Made by a program: the position numbers and the translations under genes. A DNA stretch of 34,683 bases from Chlamydia trachomatis (lineage in GTDB: Bacteria; Chlamydiota; Chlamydiia; Chlamydiales; Rhabdochlamydiaceae). Below, one piece after another: positions 1 through 7,786 of the stretch. The stretch's first letter is position 1, and every line of letters starts with the position of its first letter. A model generated the notes under the pieces. The model made no database searches. It saw only the letters and a program-made list of their open reading frames with translations, and was not told where the DNA came from. The stretch lies in NCBI GenBank assembly GCA_945898205.1, contig CAMDHO010000023.1, positions 1 through 34,683 of the forward strand, read 5' to 3'.

Positions 1-333
1 GCCTCTCTAGCAACACGTGTAGGGATGTCTGCTGAAGCTCAGATTATTGCTTCAACGCTTCTAGTAGCTACATCTGTAGCGCTAAGCGCTACTTCATCCG
101 CATTGTCTTATGAGCAAGGGATGCTTCAACTTGCTATAAATGATTTAGATTATGATTATTCGGAACTTATGGCAGAAATGGAACTAAACAACGCAACATC
201 AGAACGGTTGTCAGACCTCACAGATGTAGCAAATAGTGTATATAATGCTGAAATTAGTTCATTAGGGGATTCTCTAAATTCGTTATTATCAGAAACTGCT
301 AAGCTTAACAGATCATCCATAACATACGCTTAA
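1..333 (+). CDS. Unknown protein, 3' end only (5' end outside window)
   Basis: The frame is open from base 1 through the ATG at 25 to a TAA at 331-333, so the visible part is probably the C-terminal 110 residues of a longer gene; no ribosome binding site precedes the ATG at 25. The peptide has one weakly hydrophobic Ala/Ser/Thr/Leu-rich helix just after the ATG, then an acidic, helical, coiled-coil-like tail with regularly spaced Leu and Met. I recognise no family. This type of composition is seen in type III secreted translocators and effectors of Chlamydiae, but nothing here proves it. It is followed, 97 bases later, by another unknown gene with its own promoter. Confidence 0.5.
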   Translation, partial: ASLATRVGMSAEAQIIASTLLVATSVALSATSSALSYEQGMLQLAINDLDYDYSELMAEMELNNATSERLSDLTDVANSVYNAEISSLGDSLNSLLSETAKLNRSSITYA

Positions 334-351
334 ACATTGTTAAGTATTTTA

Positions 352-380
352 TTGAATAATTAGTTAATAAATGATATAAT
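352..380 (+). promoter_or_regulatory. Housekeeping-sigma promoter for the 431-1918 gene
   Basis: TTGAAT at 352-357 and a perfect TATAAT at 375-380 are separated by 17 bases. This matches the sigma-70/sigma-66 consensus and lies 50 bases upstream of the start codon. The spacing and position support a real promoter; no transcription evidence is available. Confidence 0.6.
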
Positions 381-430
381 AAATATTACAATCGAGTTTT
401 GTTTTTAAAAAAATAAACAAAAGGAAAATC

Positions 431-1918
431 ATGAATTCTAGAGAATCAACTGTTGATTGCGCACCTGTGATGGCCTGTCCTAGCCAAGCAGATCCTTCTG
501 AAGCAAAAAAAGCCATTCCTCTAGAAACTAAAGCCTCGACTGAGTCGACGGGGCCCCTCTTAGGGGCTTTGGCGGCTTTGTCGAGCCTAACTACTATTGT
601 TGAGGAACCAGTACCTCCTGCCGAGGAAGAACCAGTACCTCCTGCCGAGGAAGAAGCAGACACATCTAATCCATATACATCAAGAAATTGTGGTATAGGA
701 GGAAGTTTTATAGGTTCTATTATAGATGGAATCATAGAGCAACAAAAATCTTTAATGAACATTACGCTAAATGCGTTATATCAATTTGGTTTAAATAATG
801 AGGCAGCAAGCGATTGTACCCTAGCCGACTATAATGCGTCCATGGATGCAGCAGAGGACAGTTATAATTCTGGTTACAAGCAGGCTATGGAACTCTTTAC
901 ATCCTGCGCTACTTCTGGATTTTCTGCACTAACTACAGCAGGGACGCTAGCTAATTCACACATCCGTGGTTCTATGAGAGCGGGTGCAGACCAAGCTGCT
1001 GACGGAGCCTTAACTGCGAAATATCTTAACTCTCCTAAAGATACAGAGAAGGCTCGTCACGTCACCAAAGTGGGAGATGATGGGTTAGACGAAAAATATA
1101 ATGACTATAAAACTGCATACAAGGCTCATCTTCAAGACCCAACCAACAAACCAGCACCTGCTGAAAATGTTGTACCGGGGAACCGCGTCGAATATGAGAA
1201 AGCGGAACTTGAAGCTCATAAAGAGGCTTATAAAGAGCATCTTGATGATCCGAGTAATGCGAGTAAGCCGAGTCCAGTAATGAAAAAGAATGTTGATGGT
1301 ACAGAGAATGTTAATTATAAGACGGCACAAGACGAGGTTCTAGAGGAACATAAAATAAACGCTTTCCAAAAAGATATAGAAGCTCTTGGTTGCATTTCAG
1401 ATGGAACTAAAAATAAGTACGCTAGTTCCAAAGGTGATATAGAGGATGAAAATGTGGGGCCTGTGCAGAAGGGCTTCGAAAAAATTGGGTTCAGCAAGAG
1501 AGGAAAACAAGAATATAATGCAGACGATAAATGCGCTCGGGCTGCTATTGAAAGGATTAAAGCTGGTGATGCTAAAAAATTGGTCGAAACTAAAAAACGG
1601 GTAGATGACTACAGGGACCAGGGAATGCAAAGGGTTCATAGTGCTAATCAAGAATTGACTCAGTTTACAAATCTAGTACAAGAAATATCAAAAGCTACAG
1701 AAAATGGTGTAAATGGAGCGTTAAAGATAGAGGAAATAGAATATAGAAGAGCTGCTGATGAAGCCAGTGCCTTAGCTAAATTATATGGATCATCGGCTAG
1801 CAACCTGAATTCTATAGCAAATAGTTGGACGGGGTTAGCAAATACGATGTTTAACCAGTCTATATCTAACACGTCTAGTTCAATGGACGCAGCTAGAAGA
1901 GCTTCAACTAAAAACTAA
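431..1918 (+). CDS. Unknown 495-aa repeat-containing, possibly secreted protein
   Basis: The ATG at 431 is preceded by an AAGGAAAA ribosome binding site and a consensus promoter. Residues 1-80 are low-complexity, with a perfect 8-residue tandem (EEPVPPAE) at about 58-73 encoded by a 24-base duplication at 599-646. Residues 88-104 are mildly hydrophobic and Gly/Ile-rich. Residues 225-258 and 264-298 are an imperfect duplication (AYKAHLQDP versus AYKEHLDDP, then a basic/acidic stretch). The C-terminal third is helical and rich in Ala, Ser and Asn. There is no classical signal peptide and no family I recognise. Layout and the neighbouring gene suggest a secreted or surface-acting factor of an intracellular bacterium; that is inference. 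Confidence 0.75.
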   Translation: MNSRESTVDCAPVMACPSQADPSEAKKAIPLETKASTESTGPLLGALAALSSLTTIVEEPVPPAEEEPVPPAEEEADTSNPYTSRNCGIGGSFIGSIIDGIIEQQKSLMNITLNALYQFGLNNEAASDCTLADYNASMDAAEDSYNSGYKQAMELFTSCATSGFSALTTAGTLANSHIRGSMRAGADQAADGALTAKYLNSPKDTEKARHVTKVGDDGLDEKYNDYKTAYKAHLQDPTNKPAPAENVVPGNRVEYEKAELEAHKEAYKEHLDDPSNASKPSPVMKKNVDGTENVNYKTAQDEVLEEHKINAFQKDIEALGCISDGTKNKYASSKGDIEDENVGPVQKGFEKIGFSKRGKQEYNADDKCARAAIERIKAGDAKKLVETKKRVDDYRDQGMQRVHSANQELTQFTNLVQEISKATENGVNGALKIEEIEYRRAADEASALAKLYGSSASNLNSIANSWTGLANTMFNQSISNTSSSMDAARRASTKN

Positions 1919-1930
1919 ACAAATTCTCTA

Positions 1931-1966
1931 AAGCCTCCCTTGTTAAAAAACAGGGGAGGCTTTTTT
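1931..1966. terminator. Bidirectional rho-independent terminator
   Basis: A 14-bp stem (1931-1944 with 1949-1962, one G-T pair) closes a 4-base AAAA loop and is followed on the plus strand by a T-run. It sits between the convergent genes ending at 1918 (+) and 1965 (-); its T-run overlaps the stop codon of the minus-strand gene. On the minus strand the stem is also followed by T-rich sequence, so it may serve both genes. Confidence 0.85.
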
Positions 1967-2654
1967 ATTTTTCATGAGTTAAATAATAGTTTTCTTCAGG
2001 CATCGGAATCGGTTTTAATATAGGAGATTGATCGACTTGTAAATGATCAACCGAAAAAATTTTAGATTCTAAAGTTTCTTGATTAATTAAACTTACCGAA
2101 AAAGAATCTTTAAACTCATCTGCTTCAACAAAAAAAACGCGATTCATTATAGTGTAGGGAGCTATTATTTCTTCTTTAATCGATTTAACAAAAAGGTCTT
2201 TTTTAATTTTCTGAAAGTTTTGAAGAGATTTGATTTCATGCATTATACTGGGAATTGAAAAGGGCCAAAAAATAAATCCAGCAATTTTTAAACCTATCGC
2301 CGTTGGAATAGTAGCCCGTTTAGTCGCAGAGGCAATTTTATCGGAGTTAATAACTGGTAAGGAAATAGATTCAGCATTAATGAGGTAAGGATCCGATGAT
2401 TGGTTTTCAATACTGATTTGCACAGGTTTATAACCTAATTTCAGAAAGTCATTTTTTAAATATTTTTCACTTTCTTCCCCAGTCAAAGGTTTTACTGAAA
2501 TAGAAAGTGAAGGTTCTTCAGAAAACAGTTCGTTTCCTGTAATAAGAATGGGTAAGGCTCCAAAAGATGGGAAGTCTGCACGTCCAACAAGTAAAACTAA
2601 AGAGGCTATAACTAAACACGAAAAAATAATTATTTTTTTAAGCTTTCGTTTCAT
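1965..2654 (-). CDS. Membrane-anchored protein of unknown function
   Basis: The 229-aa product begins with a basic cluster (MKRKLKK) and a strongly hydrophobic segment at residues 8-24, which fits an uncleaved N-terminal anchor or signal peptide. A second hydrophobic stretch lies near residues 120-137 (IGLKIAGFIFWPFSIPSI). The rest is mixed alpha/beta and would be extracytoplasmic if the N-terminus is the anchor. A GGAG-type ribosome binding site precedes the ATG. I recognise no catalytic motif or named family. It lies downstream of, and on the same strand as, the symporter gene, but the gap of about 70 bases gives no firm operon evidence. Confidence 0.75.
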   Translation of the reverse strand: MKRKLKKIIIFSCLVIASLVLLVGRADFPSFGALPILITGNELFSEEPSLSISVKPLTGEESEKYLKNDFLKLGYKPVQISIENQSSDPYLINAESISLPVINSDKIASATKRATIPTAIGLKIAGFIFWPFSIPSIMHEIKSLQNFQKIKKDLFVKSIKEEIIAPYTIMNRVFFVEADEFKDSFSVSLINQETLESKIFSVDHLQVDQSPILKPIPMPEENYYLTHEK

Positions 2655-2725
2655 TTAAACTCCGAAAATTACCAAGCTCAAATTATACAACCGATATTTA
2701 ATTAAATAAAATAGACTTAATTATT

Positions 2726-4057
2726 TTAATTAGAGGCGAAAGACTCTTTTAGTTTAGATACACTGCGAAGTAGCGCTATCATATGCGGAATTGCCATAAA
2801 ACAAAGTAGTATGTCTACCAAGGACCAAACCATTTTAGCATCCCCCAACGCCCCAAAAAAAATCATAGATATAGTAGCTGTCAAATAATAAGTCCTATTT
2901 TTATTTTGACTTAGATATCCAAAGCATTGACTTCCATTAAAGCTATTTCCTAAAATAGTCCCAAATCCAAATAAAAGAGACATCAGTGCTAAAACAATAA
3001 CTCCCGCTACCGAAAAGTACTGTTGATAAGAGGCTGTAACCACACTTATTCCTAAAGGAAGAGAAGGGTCTTGCCAAGTTTGTGTGATCAAAGCTACAAA
3101 ACCAGATAAAAAGGCAAGCCCCCCTGCGCTAAAGGTCGAAAGCATTGCTAAAGCCCCTTGAGCCCTAGGGTCTGAAGTTTCAGCCATAGAGTGCGGAATA
3201 GTTTGAGTTCCTAGGCCTGCTTCTGTGGTTTGAACCCCTTTAAATACACCCCATCTTAAAGCAGAAACAACCCCACCTACTAACGATCCACTTGCCAAAG
3301 AATAGGGATTAAATGCGGAATAGAAAATATCGTAAAATACGCGACCTAACTGATCTAAATTAGATCCTATGATCCAAAAACTAAATCCCACGTATAAAAT
3401 GAACATAACAGGGACCAGCTTAGCAGAAAAAGACCCAATCGTACGCACCCCACCTAATAAAGCTATGCAGATAAGAATTGAAATTCCAATTCCTGAATAT
3501 AGAGGAGAAATTTGAAGGGTTCCAAGAGAAGGAGAGCTTAAAATAGCCGCTAGCTGGTTGGCTTGCGCCGCAGACCAGACTGTTAATAGGATTAAACAGC
3601 AAAAAGCATACCACTTAGCAGCGTTAATGGAGAGGATTTGCTCTAAATATTGCATAGGGCCTCCCATAATTTGTCCATTAGGCAGTTTTTTTCGATATTG
3701 GACGCTTAAATGGACCTCTAAATAGGTTGCTGCGCTCCCAAAAAAGGCTGTTAGCAAGAAACCAAGCAGAGCACCAGGGCCTCCTAGTTGAATCGCGATA
3801 ACAGGCCCTACAATAGTCGAAATACCGATTGTGGTCGACATCGCAGTAAAAAGAGCCTTAAAAGGAGTGAATCTATGCTGACTTTTTGCTAGTTTTTTTT
3901 CAGAAAACGAATTTTTAAGATATCTAAGAAGAAACGGAAACAAGCGAATTTGAACAAAACGCGTTTTAATAGTCAAGTAAACGCTTGAACCTAAAAGGAA
4001 TAAACAAACTGCAAATAAAACTTGATCCGCAATTTGCTTAATGGCCGTTTCTATCAT
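2726..4057 (-). CDS. Sodium:alanine/glycine symporter (AGCS family)
   Basis: This inner-membrane transporter is expected to import a small amino acid (alanine or glycine) with sodium. Family hallmarks are visible: TRFVQIRLFPF near the N-terminus, the STTIGISTIVGPVIAI and GGPGALLGFLLTAF stretch, GGPMQYLE, and the late motif GLGTQTIPHSMAE. About ten hydrophobic segments span the protein. I place the start at 4057 (443 aa) because a clear AAGGGA ribosome binding site lies 9 bases upstream; the longer frame starting at 4087 has none. Length is normal for the family. Substrate is inferred from the family; Chlamydiae commonly carry such permeases to take amino acids from the host. Confidence 0.9.
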   Translation of the reverse strand: MIETAIKQIADQVLFAVCLFLLGSSVYLTIKTRFVQIRLFPFLLRYLKNSFSEKKLAKSQHRFTPFKALFTAMSTTIGISTIVGPVIAIQLGGPGALLGFLLTAFFGSAATYLEVHLSVQYRKKLPNGQIMGGPMQYLEQILSINAAKWYAFCCLILLTVWSAAQANQLAAILSSPSLGTLQISPLYSGIGISILICIALLGGVRTIGSFSAKLVPVMFILYVGFSFWIIGSNLDQLGRVFYDIFYSAFNPYSLASGSLVGGVVSALRWGVFKGVQTTEAGLGTQTIPHSMAETSDPRAQGALAMLSTFSAGGLAFLSGFVALITQTWQDPSLPLGISVVTASYQQYFSVAGVIVLALMSLLFGFGTILGNSFNGSQCFGYLSQNKNRTYYLTATISMIFFGALGDAKMVWSLVDILLCFMAIPHMIALLRSVSKLKESFASN

Positions 4058-4505
4058 ATAAGAGTCCCTTAGGTAAAATCCCATCAATAATTACATTTTC
4101 AAGAGTTTTATAACAGGACAAATGGAACCGGACTCTATACACCAGCAGTTGTGGGTGACTTCACTTTCCCTGGAGAAATAAGAATTAAAAAAAAATATTC
4201 ATCTTGCTCTATGAAAATGTTTTAGAAAGATCTTTCTACATCCCATTCATTTGACATGTCACTAGTTTCTTTCTTAAGCTCTAATCCAGGTTCCGCTCTC
4301 TATATTTTCTTGCTCAAAAAAAGAATTGTTTTATAATATTCTTATTATTAACGACTTGCGCAGATACTGCAACTCCAGAAAGACAGACATGCTAGAGAGT
4401 TTTTTGAAAATAAAGTTTTCAAGTCTGCGTGCCCTGTTAATTGCGATTAATATGCAATTAACAGGATCGTAATTAATATGTGCATTTTTTTTTGAAGTAG
4501 TTTTT
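4058..4505. other. Non-coding, probably eroded stretch
   Basis: No intact gene is visible between the symporter start and the end of the ATPase pseudogene. It holds a short coding-like plus-strand stretch at about 4090-4224 (containing YTPAVVGDFTFPGEI, with a stop just upstream and no start) and a perfect inverted repeat at 4433-4465. The symporter's promoter should lie near 4060-4130 on the minus strand, but I see no convincing -35/-10 pair. Confidence 0.4.
4433..4465. repeat. Perfect 12-bp inverted repeat, 9-base spacer
   Basis: CCTGTTAATTGC at 4433-4444 is matched exactly by its reverse complement at 4454-4465. No T-run follows on either strand, so it is not a classical terminator. It lies about 40 bases beyond the 3' end of the ATPase pseudogene. 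It could be the terminator remnant of that gene, an operator, or the end of a lost element. Confidence 0.6.
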
Positions 4506-5838
4506 TTACATACCCCAGACATCTACTAGTTTTTCTTGAACAGTTTCTTTTTTATGAAAGATTTTTTCATCCCAACTTTTAGATGAATCTCGATCAAAAA
4601 TAATCAAAGGCCCCTCTCCTCCTGATTTGTTAATATAGCTTGCAAGTTGAGCTTGCTAGTGTTGTCCTAAACTATTTTTAGCTCTAGAACGAAACGTTGT
4701 GTTTTCCAACTGATAAAAAGATCTATTTTTTGGCTGTATAGGGCGTATTCTCTAGATACTGAGCCTCCACCATTGGCCATTAAAAGAAGTTGAGGGGCTG
4801 ATTCGTGATAGTCGAACCCTTTAAGCCACGCTCCTGAATTTTCTCTGAAAAATTGACTGAAAGCTTCGAGGAGTTTATCCATTAGTATGAGACCTCAAGC
4901 GATCACTTCTTGATAGATAGGATTGGCTATTTTATAGCTGCCTTGGGCTAAGAGTCCTAAATCTCGAACATATTACACATCATAAAGAGAAAAGTTAGCG
5001 ATGTCTTTGCCCCCCCCTAATGATCGCATCGACAATGGCGCCTAGTCGAGGTTCTGGCAGTTTTTCTAGTAGGGCATCGATATGTCTATCACATCGTTTG
5101 ATGAGAGAGTCTCGAGCTTTTTTCATTACATCCCATCTAATGGGAACCTTTCGATCTTCAACATCTCGAAAGCAAGCTTGATAAGCTAATGCATTCACTA
5201 GCCAAGGTTGCCCTTGAGTTTGTTCAAATGCATAGTTAATAGCCTCCTCGGTAAAAAGCTGTTTTGTTTCTTTAGCGTGCTGCTCATAAAGTGTTTTTAC
5301 AGCTTTTTTTGTAAAATCAGCGAGTCTAGGGGGCTCTGCTTTAATATTAAAGGGGCTATAGAGAACTCCAAGTTCTTCTTGCTGTTTTGTTTTTATTTTA
5401 TAATCTCGAAGATCTCTAACAGCTACTAAACAAATCGTCTGGGGAAAATGTTCGGGACGTGTTGTGTAACTTCTACGAAACTGTGCGAGCATAGCGATTA
5501 ATGATTCTCTGGCTAGTACATCAAATTCATCAAAGAAAAGAACTAAAGGTTTTTTTGGATTTACTTCTGCCCAAAATCGTAAAAAATCATAAACTCCGGT
5601 TTCCTCCTAGTCTTTTTTGCTGATGATGTTTTTAAGATAATCTTGCTTGTTGCTCTAGAGCTAAGCAAAGCGCAATCTTGTCTTTAAATTGCTTAAGAAT
5701 AATTTAAACCGCTCTAGGAATGTCATTGACAGCCATAAGATAAGGTAAAGAGCTCTATATTTTTTGTCTTGGAGCATGAAGAACGAAATAGTATTCTTTT
5801 TCAATAAAACTTGTTATGAGTTGCCAGTCAATAACTCT
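4506..5838 (-). pseudogene. Decayed AAA+ ATPase with C-terminal PD-(D/E)XK domain
   Basis: Translating all three minus frames and joining them gives one recognisable protein. In order: FVLHAPRQ (strand and start of the P-loop, about 5780), YRALYL, ILKQFKDKIAL, Walker B LVLFFDEFD (5520-5546), the sensor strand ICLVAVRDLRDYKI, TQGQPWLVNALAYQACF, DLGLLAQGSYKIANPIY, FSQFFREN with FDYHESAPQLLLMANGGG, the nuclease-like D...LELK motif (about 4670-4720) and a tail ending in DVWGM at 4506. Lesions: the GKT of Walker A and some 20-30 codons after it are deleted, a G8 run (plus 5010-5017) adds one base, frames also shift near 5660 and 4665, and in-frame stops lie at 5607-5609, 4973-4975, 4895-4897 and 4667-4669. 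The N-terminal 20 or so residues of the family are missing. It cannot make a working protein. Intact members are common, function poorly known. Confidence 0.85.
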
Positions 5839-5888
5839 TTTTTTTATAAAATAAAAATTATCCTAACATCCGACTGTTATCATGAAAA

Positions 5889-6051
5889 CACTCAAAATTC
5901 GAGTGTAAATATAGTCGCACAAGAAGGCAAAGGCCCCTTCCTGTCTTAGCATGACTTTGATTCGGAACTCTTTGCTGAATTGACCCAAATTCCAATCGAA
6001 AGGCTTCTGTTAGCGCCTTCCTTACAAAAAGAACAGTTGCAGTTTCTTTGA
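5889..6051 (+). pseudogene. Possible coding remnant with amber codon
   Basis: A plus-strand frame reads through VAQEGKGPFLS, a TAG at 5947-5949, and then HDFDSELFAELTQI and a Leu/Gln-rich amphipathic tail to a TGA at 6049-6051. The part after the TAG has a protein-like, helical composition. There is no recognisable start or family, and it lies between the ATPase pseudogene and the convergent J-domain gene. It may be a 3' fragment of a lost gene or chance. A short inverted repeat (CACTC / GAGTG, 5889-5905) lies at its beginning. Confidence 0.25.
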
Positions 6052-6080
6052 ATTTTTTTCTATATAAGCAGAAATAGAAA

Positions 6081-7226
6081 TTAAAAATCATCAAAAATAA
6101 AGTCGAAGTCGAATAGTTGTTCCGTCATTTCAAACTCTTCGATCATTGATCGAACAGTGGCTATAACACTGATTTTTTTCTCTTCTTTTACAATTCCATT
6201 ATAAATCTTTAGTTGCTGATCTATATCTTGTTGGATTTTACCTAGGCAGTCGTCCCCACTTTTCCAGTAGTAATGGGTGTACGAATATAAACAATTGTAT
6301 TTATATTGATAAGGAATACTGTTCAGTTCCGATTGAAGCATTTCAATTTGACTTTGCAAAAGCTGGTTGTATATTTTGAACTGCTCATCAGTACGTGCTT
6401 TTTTTAAAGAATCGGAAATATTTAAAGTTTCAATTTCAAGAGCTAAAATCGTATGGAGATCGCCGGCTTCATAAGCCACTGTAAGTTTCTTCATAAGAAC
6501 TTCTTTTTCTAGCTTAATAATAGGGTTTTGCTCTAAATCCGGATGAAAAACCTTCGCTAACTGCTTATAAATCATACTGATCTCTTTTTTTTGCAAAGCT
6601 GCTTTTTCTAACGCCTTTTCCTCTTTTTCTATTTGCTTTTTATTTTTTGTATGAATATTTTCTTTTTTTTCTTGTCCGGCAAATGCATTTTGATCTTCAA
6701 TGGAAGCGAATAATTTAGCTAAAATCTCTTCTTGAGAACCTTCCATTTTTATATCACTTAAATCTAAATCTAGACCTTGCTGTTTAAATAAACCTTCCAT
6801 TTGATCTTTAAATTCTTCAAATTCAGAGGATTGTTCTTCTTTATAGGAAGACCCTCTAGTTTTTTTATATATTTGAGAAAGTTCTTCATCAAGCTCTATA
6901 GCGGGACCTGTTAGGTTAGCAGATTTTTCAAATAAATTGATGATCAAAGAGTTTAACGTATCTCTTTTGGACTTGCTGAAGTTTTTTTTGTCGCTAAGAT
7001 AAGGAGCTATGACTTTAATAACTTGTTTTGTAAGCTCCGCAAGAGACAGTTCTCTGGAAACAATTTCTTTTACATAAATGTCTAAATGCTTATCCAAGGC
7101 CTTAGCGCATGCCAGACACTCTTTTTGTAGCGTTTCTATTCTTTTTTTACGAACATTAAATGTTTTCTGCAAAGGGTTTAAAAGAGGCTTCTTCTTCTCA
7201 TTTTTAGTAATTAAACCGTTTTTCAT
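6081..7226 (-). CDS. J-domain-containing protein, atypical
   Basis: The 381-aa product carries a DnaJ-like J domain in its second half (about residues 215-265): YKQLAKVFHPD with the HPD tripeptide at 228-230, followed by a helix ending in AYEAGDLHTILALE. J domains stimulate the ATPase of DnaK (Hsp70), so a co-chaperone role is likely. Residues 1-100 are basic and helical, 110-210 acidic to highly charged and coiled-coil-like. There is no Gly/Phe region, zinc finger or DnaJ C-terminal domain, so it is not the housekeeping DnaJ. An AAGGA ribosome binding site lies 8 bases before the ATG. It stands alone among decayed genes, which makes host-directed or specialised use possible but unproven. Confidence 0.75.
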   Translation of the reverse strand: MKNGLITKNEKKKPLLNPLQKTFNVRKKRIETLQKECLACAKALDKHLDIYVKEIVSRELSLAELTKQVIKVIAPYLSDKKNFSKSKRDTLNSLIINLFEKSANLTGPAIELDEELSQIYKKTRGSSYKEEQSSEFEEFKDQMEGLFKQQGLDLDLSDIKMEGSQEEILAKLFASIEDQNAFAGQEKKENIHTKNKKQIEKEEKALEKAALQKKEISMIYKQLAKVFHPDLEQNPIIKLEKEVLMKKLTVAYEAGDLHTILALEIETLNISDSLKKARTDEQFKIYNQLLQSQIEMLQSELNSIPYQYKYNCLYSYTHYYWKSGDDCLGKIQQDIDQQLKIYNGIVKEEKKISVIATVRSMIEEFEMTEQLFDFDFIFDDF

Positions 7227-7560
7227 GACATTTATCCTTATATCTTCTCAAATCAGTAGGTTGCTCAATTGATGATTTGGATTTTATTTCTAACAGTATA
7301 TATCTCCCCATTTCTCAGCAAAAATGGCTATCCGACCCTAAATAGGGTATCAAAACAATAGGAAAAATTCAATGGATATTTTTTTCTTTCAGCGATTCAT
7401 TTGAAGTGGATTTTTTAATAAGAACTTAATCCCACTTTGAAACAACATTAATAATTGACAACTTTTGCAGCTTAATTGCATTTGAGGCTTTTTCCAAATA
7501 TAAAAGCAGAAAAAAGTCAAAAAGCCTCCTATAATTAAGATAATTTCCTCGAAGGAAAGC
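7227..7560. other. Intergenic region between divergent genes
   Basis: This holds the upstream region of the J-domain gene (minus strand) and of the plus-strand fragment at 7561. A TTGACA at 7455-7460 and a TATAAT at 7530-7535 are present but too far apart to form one promoter. No further coding signal is seen. Confidence 0.4.
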
Positions 7561-7701
7561 ATGTCAAAAAACGAAAGATTATTTAATAGAGTCGGCGCAA
7601 CTGATCCTGAAAAACACTATTTTTCCCTTTACTCTTCACTGCAAAGCGGAATATTTAGTTTTGTCCGATTTTTTTTTGGAAAACATCAAAACCTTATATA
7701 A
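7561..7701 (+). pseudogene. N-terminal fragment of an AAA+ ATPase like the 4506-5838 pseudogene
   Basis: A 46-codon frame with a good AAGGA ribosome binding site and a TATAAT 25 bases upstream starts MSKNERLFNRVGATDPEKHYF. That pattern (FN..G...PE.HYF) is how AAA+/PD-(D/E)XK proteins of this type begin, just before the part that survives at 5838 on the opposite strand. After HYF the match ends, and the rest (SLYSSLQSG and a Phe-rich tail) is probably out of context. Either the N-terminus of the 4506-5838 gene was carried here by inversion of about 5.84-7.62 kb, or this is the stump of a second copy. It might be translated as a 46-aa peptide but is unlikely to be functional. Confidence 0.55.
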
Positions 7702-7786
7702 TAAATTTTCACCAATGAGGCATTGGAAAGAGCAGGGCGATAGCTCTAGCTGATCAAATGATTTAATAAAAAAATAAACTAAACGT

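Noticed and set aside
364-762. Minus-strand ORF with Ser/Gly repeats opposite the 431-1918 gene
   Set aside because: Its repeats are only the complement of the EEPVPPAE-coding tandem; the plus gene has promoter, ribosome binding site and terminator.
4090-4224. Plus-strand coding-like stretch containing YTPAVVGDFTFPGEI
   Set aside because: No start codon, a stop just upstream, no recognised family and only about 45 codons; listed only within the intergenic entry.
4331-4522. 63-codon minus-strand ORF
   Set aside because: It starts out of frame inside the tail of the ATPase pseudogene and crosses the inverted repeat; no ribosome binding site or protein-like pattern.
4058-7786. Insertion sequence or transposase
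   Set aside because: No transposase motif, terminal inverted repeat pair or target duplication could be identified; the decay zone is explained by the ATPase remnants.
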